DNA of 64,000 nucleotides from Stictocephala bisonia (GCA_035578905.1 JAQJVL010000740.1:324501-388500); one strand, 5' to 3'; shown: positions 20,808 through 31,665, counted from the first letter of the stretch. Numbers and translations: made by a program. Notes: generated from the sequence alone by a model not told the origin.

Positions 20808-20884
20808 AGTTGTCTTAAGGTGGCCATTTCTCAAACCACCATGTTACCGCGGGGAAGTTGACAGCCATATACTTGGAATTTTAC

Positions 20885-21745
20885 CCATACTGTACGTGTA
20901 TGGGTGAGTTGGTGGGTGGGCCAATACCATTGTACGTGTATGGGTTGGTGGGTGGGCCAATACTACTGTACGTTTATGGGTTGGTGGGTGGGCCAATACC
21001 ACTGTACGTGTATAGGTTGGTGGGTGGGTCAATACCACTGTACGTGTATGGGCTGGCGGGTGGGCCAATACCACTGTACGTTTATGGGTTGGTGGGTGGG
21101 CCAATACCACTGTACGTGTATGGGTTGGTGGGTGGGCCAATATCACTGTACGTGTATGAGTTGGTGGACCATTACCATTGTACGTGTATTAGTAGGTGGG
21201 CCATTACCACTGTACGTGTATGAGTTGGTGGGCATTACCACTGTACGTGTATGAGTTGGTGGGCATTACCACTGTACGTGTATGGGTTGGTGGGTGGGCC
21301 AATACCACTGTACGTGTATGGGTTGGTGGGTGGGCCAATATCACTGTACGTGTATGGGTTGGTGGGTGGGCCAATACCACTGTACGTGTATGGGTTGGTG
21401 GGTGGGCCAATATCACTGTACGTGTATGGGTTGGTGGGTGGGCCAATATCACTGTGCGTGTGGGTTGGTGGGTGGGCCAATATCACTGTACGTGTATGGG
21501 TTGGTGGGTGGGCCAATATCACTGTACGTGTATGGGTTGGTGGGTGTGCCAATATCACTGTACGTGTATGGGTTGGTGGGTGGGCCAATACCACTGTACG
21601 TGTATGGGTTGGTGGGTGGGCCAATATCACTGTACGTGTATGAGTTGGTGGGTGGACCAATATCACTGTACGTGTATGGGTTGGTGGGTGGGCCAATATC
21701 ACTGTACGTGTTTGGGTTGGTGGGTGGGCCAATACTACTGTACGT
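20885..21745 (+). repeat. 36-bp minisatellite family, locus C (about 24 units)
   Basis: Core CACTGTACGTGTATGGGTTG followed by GTGGGTGGGCCAATAC, total 36 bp. The array is fairly homogeneous except for a few shortened units near 21160-21290. Each unit carries GGGTTGGTGGGTGGG, a possible G-quadruplex run. Because 36 is divisible by three, long open frames exist in most frames on both strands; none has other support as a gene. Confidence 0.95.
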
Positions 21746-22242
21746 TAACCGAACCATATACAAAGTAACGATGTCTTCTAACAAGGTAGAATGTCTCACA
21801 ATGATACATGCGCTATCATAGGTAGAGAGAGTGCCTGTGACTCATCGCTTTTCACTTATATAATGGACTTGTTGACATTGTTCACGCACAATTGATTTCC
21901 TTTGCTAATTTAGAAATGAAATTCAGACTTATGCATACAAAGGCAACGTTTTTCAACGACGAATGTTGTTCAACGAGTGGGAAGACAAATCCTAAACAGG
22001 CCTTGTCTTCCATCAACAGGCAAAACATGCTGCTCTATTTCAACAATACAGTTGGTTTTTATTATTGTTATTATGAGTTATGGTGAACACTGAATGATTA
22101 TTATATGGTCCAATCTAGTAGACCATAAGTTGATTTTATGAAGTTTTTCATTTTAAATCGTCAAGAATAACGTGTATAGTTACATGTATTTAGCTGTAAA
22201 GATATTATAAAAATATTCTATTTTGTACAAAAAAACAACTTA

Positions 22243-22260
22243 CGGTTTTGTACAAAACCG
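22243..22260. repeat. 18-bp perfect palindrome
   Basis: CGGTTTTGTACAAAACCG is its own reverse complement. It lies 5 bp from the next hairpin. Confidence 0.9.
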
Positions 22261-22265
22261 CTAGA

Positions 22266-22307
22266 ACAGTTCTTCAGGTGAAACATCAAGCGACACTGAA
22301 GAACTGT
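22266..22307. repeat. Hairpin, 12-bp perfect stem, 18-nt loop
   Basis: ACAGTTCTTCAG at 22266-22277 pairs with CTGAAGAACTGT at 22296-22307. Confidence 0.9.
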
Positions 22308-22335
22308 CAGTAATATTGTGATACATATCAAATGA

Positions 22336-23130
22336 GACTGTAAATAAATAAATCTTTATTTGCCTTTTGACATTATACATAAGAGTATTTATTCAAAAAT
22401 ATCTTTTTATTACTCTACTTTAACACCGAAGGTAACAAGTGGTTGTATAACCTCAGTGCCATAACAGGGTGACTTTCAAGAGTCTTACTTAATCTATTAA
22501 AGTTGATAGTTTCTGCATTCTTATTTCTAGTGTTAAGGGAGTGTTTAATACCACTAGGATTTAACATTTGTAGATTTTGAAAAATATAAGTCATTAGATG
22601 AAAAAGAAATAGGTTTTTTTGGTCTGAATTTTTGAGATAATACAAATATGTTTACAGTGTTCTAGTGGCTGTGAATTAGTAATTATTCTTACGGATTTCT
22701 TTTGGAGAGTAAGAATGTCATTGATCTTACTTGCACCGCCCCACGCTACTAGTAAGAATGTCATTGATCTTACTTGCACCGCCCCACGCTACTAGTAAGA
22801 ATGTCATTGATCTTACTTGCACCGCCCCACGCTACTAGTAAGAATGTCATGATCTTACTTGCACCGCCCCACGCTACAAGTCTGTAGCTTATAACGGATT
22901 GAAAAGCAGTGAAATATGCAGTTCATACATAGCTGCTAGGAACACGGAATGTAAGCCGACTGAGAAGATAAACTACACCAGACAACTTAGTTGAAAGATA
23001 ATTAATTGATATGAGCATCCCAATTTAAATTTTTGTCAATAAAAATTCTCAAGACTTTAGCAATATTAGATAAGTTGCTTTGAGAGTTGTAATCAACAGA
23101 TTTTCTTAAACGGGACAAAATATTTTGAGT
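22336..23130 (-). mobile_element. LINE 3' fragment (CR1-like), 5'-truncated and internally expanded
   Basis: Reading leftward: STKLSGVVYLLSRL, then YFTAFQSVISYRLVAWGGAS, KINDILTLQKKSVRIITN, HSLNTRNKNAETINFNRLSK and the C-terminus. These match the thumb/C-terminal region of the 0.6-kb LINE (SRLSRVIYLLSRL, HNYNTRNKN, HRLSKT). The 3' end is near 22336 with AAATAAATAAAT-like sequence. A 43-bp segment of the coding region has expanded to four tandem copies. Confidence 0.78.
22708..22877 (-). repeat. 43-bp minisatellite born inside a LINE coding region, 4 units
   Basis: Unit begins AGTAAGAATGTCATTGATCT, period 43 bp, last copy one base shorter. On the minus strand it encodes WGGASKINDILT, part of the LINE C-terminal domain, so the array arose from coding LINE sequence. 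43 is not divisible by three, so the array destroys the frame. Confidence 0.9.
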
Positions 23131-23493
23131 TTTTGATTCATTTAAATGGATGTTACGATACAATCATTATTATGAATAGAATTTTCAAAATAGAAATCGA
23201 GGTTTTTGGCGTTTTTCATGAAATGAAATGGCCCCCTTAAGGCAATAAATCGTCATTTACACTCCCAAAGTAAAGGTTTCTGTTACAAGTATCTGATTGT
23301 AACACTAAAAAGTAATGACATACAAATACTTTTGAAAATTATTTTATAATGCAGAATGTATCAAATATTTTTACAAACATTTTCATATACCTATGTTTTG
23401 ATGATAAAAAGAGTATTACTGAATCTATAAATAGCGTTGGAGTTTCACTTAGTAGGAATAAACTATTTTTTATTATATTGTTGATATACTCAC

Positions 23494-23684
23494 TTTATAA
23501 ACAAACCAGCCATTGATGACAATCTGCACACTGTTGTATATCATCATAGGGTAGTACATATTTAAAGGTCCTCGGTTCTTCATCAATTTTGGTCCATAGT
23601 TGTTGACAAAGTAATAGTACATTAAGATCAGAACGAAGGTTGGGAAGGGAGAACCCATCAGTGGCAGATGTCTGATTCTAGGAT
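23494..23684 (-). CDS. ELOVL-like: ELOVL-like fatty-acid elongase, exon 2
   Basis: A 191-nt exon with acceptor GTTGCAG and donor GTGAGT. With one base from exon 1 it gives 64 codons. The protein starts DPRIRHLPLMGSPFPTFVLI, continues to YFVNNYGPKLMKNRGPLNM, and ends IVINGWFVYK. This is the standard ELOVL N-terminal region: D-P-R, a first membrane helix, G-P-x-L-M-x-N-R-x-P, and the start of the second helix. The phase 0 end joins exon 3 correctly. The 23.7-24.1 kb and 23.1-23.5 kb stretches on either side are plain intron. Confidence 0.94.
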
Positions 23685-24138
23685 CTGCAACAGATTGTTT
23701 CGTATATTCTTGCTAAACATCTTGTTATTACTGCAAATCTTGTATTTATAGACCAATATTTTTTAGTTAAATAATACTTATTTCATTTACTCTGTAAGAG
23801 CACAGAATACAGAAACATCAGTGGTACATTGTTGAACACTGAACCATTCCCTCAAGTGTGAGATGGGTAAACGTGGCCTATCAACATTTATCATCATAAA
23901 ATATGTTGTACCTCTTCACACCTATATGATATTAGACTTGTATAGTGTATTGCTTCACTTATTTAAATTATAATGTACTTAGGGCTCACTTTTGATACAA
24001 TTTTTACAACCTAATTGCAAATATTCCTAAAATAGTAATCAATAGAATTTCATTCAGACAATTGCAATAGTATTTCATACTCATAGTTTAATTGCAGTTT
24101 TTATTTTTAAAGTATCAAATAAAAATACTGAAGCTTAC

Positions 24139-24199
24139 CTGCAGATTCTTCCATCAAAGCATGGTACACAGACCTCATATGGTTTAACAGCACCGCCAT
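24139..24199 (-). CDS. ELOVL-like: ELOVL-like fatty-acid elongase, first coding exon
   Basis: ATG at 24199-24197 within AAAATGGCGG opens MAVLLNHMRSVYHALMEESA, then donor GTAAGC leaves phase 1, as exon 2 requires. Short, unstructured N-termini of this sort are usual before the D-P-R block. A possible acceptor (TTTACAG, exon from 24206) lies 7 bp upstream of the ATG. So the promoter and a 5' UTR exon are further right, beyond 24.2 kb on this strand, and are not identified. Confidence 0.88.
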
Positions 24200-24554
24200 T
24201 TTAAATCTGTAAATCATAAATTAACATATATTTTTGTTGCTATGTGTCTGATAGATTTTAAAGTAACATTTACAATACCTCTAATACATTTTAAGCAAGA
24301 GATTATTAAAACTGATAAGAATGCACCTAGGTACTTTACACTTCCAACATCAAGTTATAGCATTTAAAGAAAGTTGTTTGCAGACTAAATTTAACTGAAA
24401 AGAAAGGTTTCGCCTTGTAAGACTATGAGACACTATATAGAATGTATGTAAAAACCCCTTTTGTAGCATATTTGGCATAGAAAGGGAATTTATTAAGAGG
24501 CTGTGTAATTTAGTAAAAGTTACTTTCTACCTAAGGGGATAAGACATAACATAT

Positions 24555-25189
24555 TGTTACGGATCACGGCACCCACCATCGTCACCGCCTAGGTCCATCC
24601 CTGCGGGTAATCCAGGTCTTCCAGCAAGGACTACAAAGACAGATCGTTCCCCTGTAGGTGAATCGAGACTACAAAGGCCCTTCCTTTGGAATCGAGAACT
24701 TCTAGATGCTTCTACAGTTCTCCATCGCCAGTTCCAGAATCTTCTGTGCTTTCACCTCTGGTCATATAAAGACACCCTAGGGCCGACCTGACAGGGAGTC
24801 AAGAGTCAGTGTGTGGAGAGTTAGTGATAGTCAGTTACAGCCAGTGAACAGTCAGTGAGCGACAGAGTCAGCCCCAGTGGATGTGACAGTGACAGTCAGT
24901 TACAGCCAGTGAAGAGTCAGTGAGCGACAGAGTCAGCCCCAGTGGATATAACAGTGACAGTCTAGTGACATTGCAGTGACAGTATACCGAGCAGTGTCGG
25001 ACACTACTACTAGAGTGATAGTAATGGTGATACTAACGCGGACAGTTAGTAGGTGAACAGAGTGATAGGTAATGTAAATATTGTTGTAAATGTTAGTGAT
25101 AAATTTAGGAGTTGAAATAATGTCTAAGTAATAATTTAAGTTTTGTAAATATTTATAGTTAGATTTAGAACTTGTAAATAAAAATAACA
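24555..25189 (+). mobile_element. Probable solo LTR (left arm)
   Basis: It starts TGTTACGGATC and ends AAATAAAAATAACA, giving the TGTTA...TAACA ends expected of an LTR. A TATA box (CATATAAAG) is near 24764. Downstream is a GTCAGT-rich tract, and AATAAA lies near the 3' end. No internal retroviral genes are present. The flanks CATAT and ATTAG do not match as a target duplication, so the ends are tentative. Confidence 0.6.
24829..24957. repeat. 64-bp tandem duplication inside the LTR
   Basis: Two copies of a segment starting AGTCAGTTACAGCCAGTGAA. The right-arm LTR has only one copy, which accounts for most of its shorter length. Confidence 0.8.
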
Positions 25190-25429
25190 ATTAGTAGCTA
25201 GAAGTGGAATTGCCTTATTTATTTAGAATCTTGTTATTAATACACATGGAATAGTAATAAATTCCTTAAACCACAACAATAAATATACATTAAATGTCAT
25301 CATTTAAAACATAAAAAGAGTGCACTACTTTTGCCAGCCACCAAGACTTAAGAAATACTGGTACCTAACAGTCAAGGAAATATTGAAATATAAAATTTAC
25401 TAATAAGGAACTTTTTCAGTTTGGTTTGT
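25190..25429. other. Unassigned spacer
   Basis: Nothing recognised. It is mirrored at about 63.11-63.355 kb. Confidence 0.5.
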
Positions 25430-26130
25430 TTTATTTAAAAATACTGAGCCGAAGTAAACTGATTTTTGAGGTTGTCCCCTGAACAGGTCTAGTTAATGGG
25501 ATTAAAGAGAGATGATTATGATGATCCTGGGCCCCTGACGTAACAACAGGATTGTTTACAAAATAGTCATTAACTTCATTAAGATTTATAATAATAGGAG
25601 CTGAAGTATCTGATTTATCAAGGCCAAGCTCTTTGACTTTAGACCAAAGGAATTTAGCAGATTTATAATTATTAGATAATGTTTGCTAATCATCACAAAT
25701 CTTTGAGTTACGAATCTGTTGTTATGATTGATTACGAAGTTTTTTATAGGCTGCCCAGTCTACAGCAGATTTACTTCGCTTGGCCTTGTGGAATGATACA
25801 TTACGTAGTTTTTGCAATCTACGAATTCAATCATTGATCCATGGAGCAGGTCTTTTAGTTATTCTCTTAGTAACAAGAGGGACATGTTCCTCAAGATATA
25901 TTCAGTAATGTTCATTAATGTATTTAAACGAACATTAAAAAGATTAGCCATATAATGATATTTCGGTAAGCTGAAGGATTTTATGCCAAGAAAATGCATC
26001 TGCCATAAGTATCTCTTTGTTAATACGCTTCATATCCCTATACTGGATGAAACATAGTTTAACTTTTGGTGGATGTAATTTATAAACACAGAAGAGGAGA
26101 TCATGTTTGGAAAGTCCAGGCTCCGGACTT
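25430..26130 (-). pseudogene. LINE ORF2 linker fragment, endonuclease to RT (left arm)
   Basis: On the minus strand: FIQYRDMKRINKE, then TKRPAPWIND, IRRLQKLRNVSFHKAKRSKS and AVDWAAYKKLRNQS. The R-x-A-P-W-I-N/D pattern followed by basic helices is the typical LINE region between endonuclease and RT. Stops and frame changes are frequent. Neither catalytic domain is complete. Confidence 0.72.
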
Positions 26131-26534
26131 TCCTTTATTCAGTTTATTAAGATTTATAAAAAAGGGAAGTAACCCGTTTATTGTTAGATATTCAATTATT
26201 CAACAATGACATACCAAGGGGATTTGCGGTCCTTATAATCCATTTGAATTATTAAAATGTTTGCATTACTTGCAGACTTGTTTCAAATTATTTAAAAATA
26301 TTTTTTCATTGTGTTTGAATTGAATCTTTAGAGCCAATCCCACATATTATATTAATTCATATTGTTTTTTGATTAGTGTATTACATTATGTTAGAAATGT
26401 GATACAATAAACATTGTCACAACACACAATTCATTACACAAGTAAAAATAATCTTTTGTGAATCCCTGTAGTCTGAGGAAGATAAAAAGAAGTCTATCAA
26501 AATATATTGTTTTTTGTATATTTATGAGTAGGTG
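26131..26534. other. Unassigned AT-rich spacer
   Basis: Nothing recognised. Mirrored at about 61.9-62.34 kb. Confidence 0.5.
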
Positions 26535-27515
26535 TAATGGAATCTCCAAGGTACGTCTATGGATGGGTGGGTAGGACTTCACCATGGTAAGTGTATGAGT
26601 AGGTGGGAGGGCTACCACGACTCTACATGTATGAGTGGGAGGGATGGACATCACCACAGTAATTGCATGAGTGGGTGGGAGGGTCTTCACCATGGTAATA
26701 GTATGAGTGGGTAGGAGGGCTATCACTACTGTACATACATGTAGGAGTTAGAGGGAGGGATGTCATCACTATATGTGCATGAGTGGGTGGCATGGTCTTC
26801 ACCATGGTAAGTGTATGAGTGGGTGGGAGGGCTACCATGACTGTACATGTATGAGTGGGAGGGAGGGACGTCACCACTGTATGTGCATGAGTGGGTGGCA
26901 TGGTCTTCACCATGGTAAGTGTATGAGTGGGAGGAGGGACATCACCACAATACGTAAATGAGTGGGTGGGAGGGTCTTCACCATGGTAAGTGTATGAGTA
27001 GGTGGGAGGGCTACCACAACTGTACATGTATGAGTGGGAGGGAGGGACATCACCACAGTGTGTGCATGAGTGGGTGGGAGGGTCTTCATCATGGTAAGTG
27101 TATGAGTAGGTGGGAGGGCTACCACCACTAAACATGTATGAGTGGGAGGGAGGGACATCACCACAGTGTGTGCATGAGTGGGTGGGAGGGTCTTCATCAT
27201 GGTAAGTGTATGAGTAGGTGGGAGGGCTACCACCACTATACATGTATGAGTGGGAGGGAGGGACATCACCACAGTGTGTGCATGAGTGGGTGGGAGGGTC
27301 TTCACCATGGTAAGTGTATGAGTGGGTGGGAGGGCTACCATCAATGTACATCTATGAGTGGGTGGGAGAGCTACAACCACTGTACATGTATTAGTGGGTG
27401 GGAATGGCAATACCACTGTACATGTATGAGTATGTGGGAGGGCTGCCACCACTGTACATGTATGAGTGGGTGGGAAGGGCAACACCACTGTACATGTTTG
27501 AGAGGGTGAGAGTGG
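26535..27515 (+). repeat. 36-bp minisatellite family, locus D, with 108-bp higher-order unit
   Basis: About 27 units with core GTATGAGTGGGTGGGAGGG. Three variants alternate: one ending in CTACCACCACT, one in ACATCACCACAGT, one in TCTTCACCATG. They give a higher-order period of 108 bp (for example 27081, 27189, 27297). The right arm keeps only about four units at 61765-61905. The open frames across it are repeat artefacts. Confidence 0.95.
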
Positions 27516-28376
27516 ACTATTCTCGTATATTGTAATAATTCGCTTGTGTCAAGTTAATTCATAGTGCCCGGTGCCTTATAACCTAACCTCAGAATATACA
27601 TTGAAGAATTGCTGTTGAATGAACATTTTTTCTATAGCTACATTGTTATTAATATTTTTCTGTTTAGTTTAACTAGCATATTTATTGAATTAATGTGTTT
27701 AATTTATAAAACCCCATATAATATTTTGAGAATATGAAGCTGCTTTTCTCAATAATTTAAAAAAAATTTAATATGGTCATAAAAAGTAAAACAGCAACAT
27801 ATTAAACAAATTGATTCACTAAAGTTCAGACAAAGTCATACAATAAGAATATTTATTTGACCTCACAACGTAAGCCATTTATACTGGTTCAAAAAAACCA
27901 TGTCCACACCTATAAGAAAATAATATTTCATGAAATGACAGCCTTATGGGAAGTGATAGACAGAGATGTATAGAATAGAGAATCTGTTTCAACATTTATT
28001 TGGTGTTGAAAAAGTATTATAGTTTATGAAGTTACGTGCTTCTCACAAATATACTGAGCAACTTACGTCTCATAACTTAAAGTTTCATAGGTTTTTTTCT
28101 CTTCTTGATTAATTGAACTCATATCTCACTACATATAAGTGATGAAACTTTTTATATTTCTCACATATAAATGCAAACATAATTCCAGTACTACCCAAAT
28201 TTTTATAAGCATATGAAACTTATTTTTGTCATAACTTTATGCAACTAATAACAGCTTTTACTTAATGGCAGCAAGATTACGTTTAAAAATAAAGCTCATT
28301 TAACATGTAAGCTAGAAAATTTATTGACTATAAAAATTATCGCTTAAAACATAGATGATATTTAAAATTGACTCAC
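27516..28376. other. Unassigned spacer
   Basis: AT-rich, nothing recognised. Mirrored at 60.94-61.76 kb. Confidence 0.5.
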
Positions 28377-28458
28377 TGTGATCAGGAAATCCTTTACTGG
28401 AGGTCTGTGATGAACCAAGTGCACATATTAAGTCAGCAGGAGGAACTGGAATGATGTC
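28377..28458 (-). CDS. Candidate 82-nt host exon (left arm)
   Basis: Bounded by an acceptor (TCTACTAATAG) and donor GTGAGTC on the minus strand. One frame is open through the exon and reads DIIPVPPADLICALGSSQTS, then SKGFPDH. The same exon in the right arm is also open and keeps both splice sites (donor GTAAGTC), with only two amino-acid differences by eye. It has the same strand as the ELOVL-like gene and is upstream of it, so it may be an earlier exon of that gene or part of another. I do not recognise the protein. Confidence 0.45.
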
Positions 28459-29145
28459 CTATTAGTAGACAATGGTTATTTAATTATACATAAGGAACAG
28501 AATTTCTTGTATAGGAAATGTCCTATTGTTCAGAAGCACTAGTCACAGTTGCTCATCGTTGAATATTAGTAGTAGCGATTTGCCATTGCTGACGCAGTTG
28601 AAAATTTAGATTGATAATTTTTGGTTTGCCATTCCTGCAACAGTGGCTAAATGTAGGTTGATAATTTTGTGTCTTTCCCAGGTTGATAATTGTTCAGGGT
28701 GCGTAAGTTCATAATTTTCTGTCCACTATTCCCGGTACAGGTCAAAAGTGAGGTTAATAATTTTGTTGAAAAAATAAAAAATATGAATGGAAAATGTTGT
28801 AGCTGTTTGGTGTGAATTGAAAGTGGTGTTTTGAATTCAGATTTCGCATCAGGTGGTTCTGGTGGTGTAGAGTTTTGTTTATCGTAATTTCTGTAGGTGT
28901 AGTTAATCAATGTTATTTACAAAGGGATTCAATAACAAGCGATTGTCTTGATCCACGATAGTAAGGTTAATTTGTTGTATTTTTCGCAGACCACTATCTA
29001 ATGGAGCTTAATATCTCTGTTGCGGTGTTTCTGATATTTTGTAGCCCTACAGTACGGCTGGGAAAAATGTGTATAGAACCCGATGTTCTTTGTGCTTGTG
29101 CAAGTGTTCGTCGTGATTGGAGAAAGAGTTTTCAACTAAATTGCA
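28459..29145. other. Spacer with iterated AATTATCAACC motif and unassigned Polinton-side sequence
   Basis: In the right arm, where it is read forward (60166-60853), the motif AAATTATCAACCT and close variants occur about five times between 60547 and 60710. Open fragments (28647-28910 here, 60355-60570 there) are mutually frame-disrupted and resemble nothing I can name. Confidence 0.4.
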
Positions 29146-29195
29146 ATGTATCTCGACTGTATCTACTGCTTTGAGATTCGTTGGCTTCGTGGCTT

Positions 29196-29440
29196 TTATG
29201 ACGAATCAGGTTGCACTTCAAACCTCAGCAGATTTCGCATTGTGGGATCAAAAGTGAACTTAAGCGGCGAGACTATCCACACCCTGTCATCCAATTTCGC
29301 TATGCTGAACCTTTCGAATTCAACCACGTTCAGTTTTTTAATGAACTCACTGCACTTGACCTGTAGGGTGTCTAGCGTCCAGTGGTCTTTCTGCAAGATC
29401 AGTGTTCTCGGACCAATGCTCTGTTGTTCGGCGTTAGAAC
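29196..29440 (-). pseudogene. Unidentified Polinton-adjacent ORF (left arm)
   Basis: 66 open codons, LQVKCSEFIKKLNVVEFERF and onward to NLLRFEVQPDSS. The same frame is open in the right arm (59915-60115). Part of it recurs a third time at 62507-62611. It follows the ATPase remnant and is probably another Polinton gene; function unknown. Confidence 0.45.
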
Positions 29441-29449
29441 CTATCTAAA

Positions 29450-29745
29450 AGTACATCTTTCCATCTGTCAGGGACGAGATTAGATCGTCACAGCTGGTAT
29501 CAAAAAGGCGATCTTTTACCTAACTTTGACGTACTGTCACGAAGGTTAGAATATGCAATCTGATCGATTGATCTACTGAAAACGTATAAGTTCTTAAACG
29601 GTAACCCTTGACCGTTGTATTAAAGTTCAGCAAAAGATTCGTTTTACCACTACTGAATGGATCCACGATTAAACAACGTAGTGGTCTCGGTGTTAAATGA
29701 TTATCGAAATAGTCGTTAACGTACACTTCGATATCTATTTCAGAT
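29450..29745 (-). pseudogene. Polinton packaging ATPase remnant (left arm)
   Basis: Reading leftward, RPLRCLIVDPFSSGKTNLLL carries a Walker A motif (G-x-x-x-x-G-K-[ST] in slightly drifted form, D-P-F-S-S-G-K-T). This is typical of the FtsK/HerA-like genome-packaging ATPase of Polintons and related viruses. Only the N-terminal part is readable before stops. It stands next to the DNA polymerase relic, as expected of one element. Confidence 0.62.
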
Positions 29746-29759
29746 AGTTACTTATAAGT

Positions 29760-31665
29760 ATGTGATATTTTATAATGCCCCCAGCGTAATGATTCGATTC
29801 CATCTTATAATATGTAGAGTTTGTCATCTCAACTACACAGTGATGATTTGAATAGTTCAACACTATAGTTCATGTCCACAGCTACGTATCATGTTCATAG
29901 GTGCGTGTTAAGTTTTTCCTGTACACAAAAACTCTTTGTAGTCTGTAAATGATATCTCATTTTTCACAACAGACTTCTTAAAGCCTTTAGATCTTTTTGA
30001 GGTTTTAAGTTTTCTAGTTTATTTTTTTCGTTATCTTTTTTTTTCGTCTTCTAATTGATACGCATACATTTTGGATCTAAGGCCGACAAATTCTCGCATT
30101 ATAGAACCCTTAAGTTCGTCTTTCATGTTTCCCAATTTTTTTTGTTAATTCGAGGTATTCAGTATGGATTGTTTTGTGGGTAATCACTAGTATCAAAATG
30201 GTTAATCATACTTTGCATGTTCTGATAAAAACAACTTGTCTGTATCTTGTACCTAAATTGAAATATTCAGTACTGTCTGTATCTGTGCCTGTATATTTCA
30301 ACTAGACTTTATCTCCATAACGTTTTTTTATTATATTATAATAGAAATCGTACATAATCAACGTTGATACGTCAAAAACACATGCGCCTACATATATAGG
30401 TCTATTAAATTTCGTTTTTATTTTAGCCATATGAACTGCGGCAAAGTTTTCAGTAAAAATTGACCGGCTCGTGAAATTAGATATGGCAATTAACTTGTCA
30501 AGCTGAAGGCGATTTGTGACAAGACGAATATCTACACGGTTAAGAATGTTTTCCATAGTCTTTACGAAAACTGCATTATTCATCAGTTTATAGAAATCCT
30601 TATTAAAGTCATTTTGGGCCTTAATACGATAACTCGTGTTCAAGTCAATATATTTTTTGAGAAATGTTGATTGCTTGAAACTTATTATTCTGTGGACTTT
30701 CATGACCTGCATTCCCAAAGATAAATAGAGGTTTAAATTGCGCTAATGTAAAACATATATTTCTTTGTTATGGATTAATTTTGCTTCTTTAGACCCTGGT
30801 GGTTACATTCTCTCAGGTCAGAATGTTGGTCATGTACATTTTCAAGGTACATCAAGTCAACTTCAAGTATGTAACCAATTGTAGCATCGTCATTAATATT
30901 TGTAACATCAAAAATATCTATATATTCTCCAATGTCATCTACACCTTTCACCCAGTGAAATTCTTTTATCAACATCGGGAGGTTGTTGGCAAACCGTACA
31001 AGCGTGTTTGTAATATTGCTTTTGATGTTGGTCTTATTTAATTTATTACAAAATGCTGATTTTAGTGGTAGTGATGTATCATTGTACCTGTCCATTGAAT
31101 CCATAGAATCCTACGGATAGACGCCCTTCCTCAACAGCAAATCTATAGATTAATTTTCATAGTATATATTAGTATGAATTAGTTTACTTTTAGGTAGGCT
31201 GCTTACGAGAGTATCTAAACTGAGACTCATGATTCGAATAATCAAGGAATCGTAGTTTAATACAGTTTTATACCGCTCCTCGTTGTTTGGTATTATATCG
31301 ATAGTGTTCCCATGTTTCCGAACTGCTTAATGAACAGGTGTGTATCATAACCAGCCAAGTTGTGAATGAAAATGGGAATGAAATTGGGCTTTCTATAATA
31401 CAAATTACATTTGTTATGAGCTACACGCCTAAATTTTCCGGTTAGGTGATCGTGATCCAATACGCGGCCAAAGCCTATTGGATGATAATATGTGACATCG
31501 GTCGGTAATTTTAACCTGCTTCAGTTCACCATCAGTTAATGGTAACATTGGAACAACATTATCACTGTTGTAGCGTTCATAGATTTAGTTTGATTCACGC
31601 ATTAATGTATCCACAAATTTTGAAGCTGCATCCTCGCCGAAATAACTAACTGGTGGTTTATAAAT
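29760..31665 (-). pseudogene. Polinton/Maverick protein-primed DNA polymerase B relic (left arm)
   Basis: Fragments in order on the minus strand are VLDHDHLTGKF plus HNKCN (HNH-like zinc region), HNLAGYD (exonuclease), [32 protein letters not shown] (motif B region), RPIYVGACVFDVSTLIMYDF, then TGTDTDS (motif C). Beyond this is a C-terminal block resembling the usual R-S-H-K-H-E region. Stops and frameshifts are spread throughout. Motif C is better kept here than in the right arm, while the first Cys pair of the zinc region is lost here but kept there. No terminal inverted repeats are visible. Confidence 0.85.

Larger units (their letters stand above)
21746..22335. other. Intron 2, with two adjacent inverted repeats
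   Basis: No gene is seen. The only structure is the palindrome and hairpin at 22243-22307, listed separately. Confidence 0.5.

Noticed and set aside
20844..21821. Many long overlapping open frames on both strands
   Set aside because: They follow from a 36-bp tandem repeat whose period is divisible by three and whose unit lacks stops; there is no non-repeat domain.
26391..27509. Long open frames rich in PPTH or SGWEG repeats
   Set aside because: Same reason: translation of the 36-bp array at locus D in various frames. A secreted repeat protein was considered, but no signal peptide, splice structure or conserved copy in the right arm supports it.
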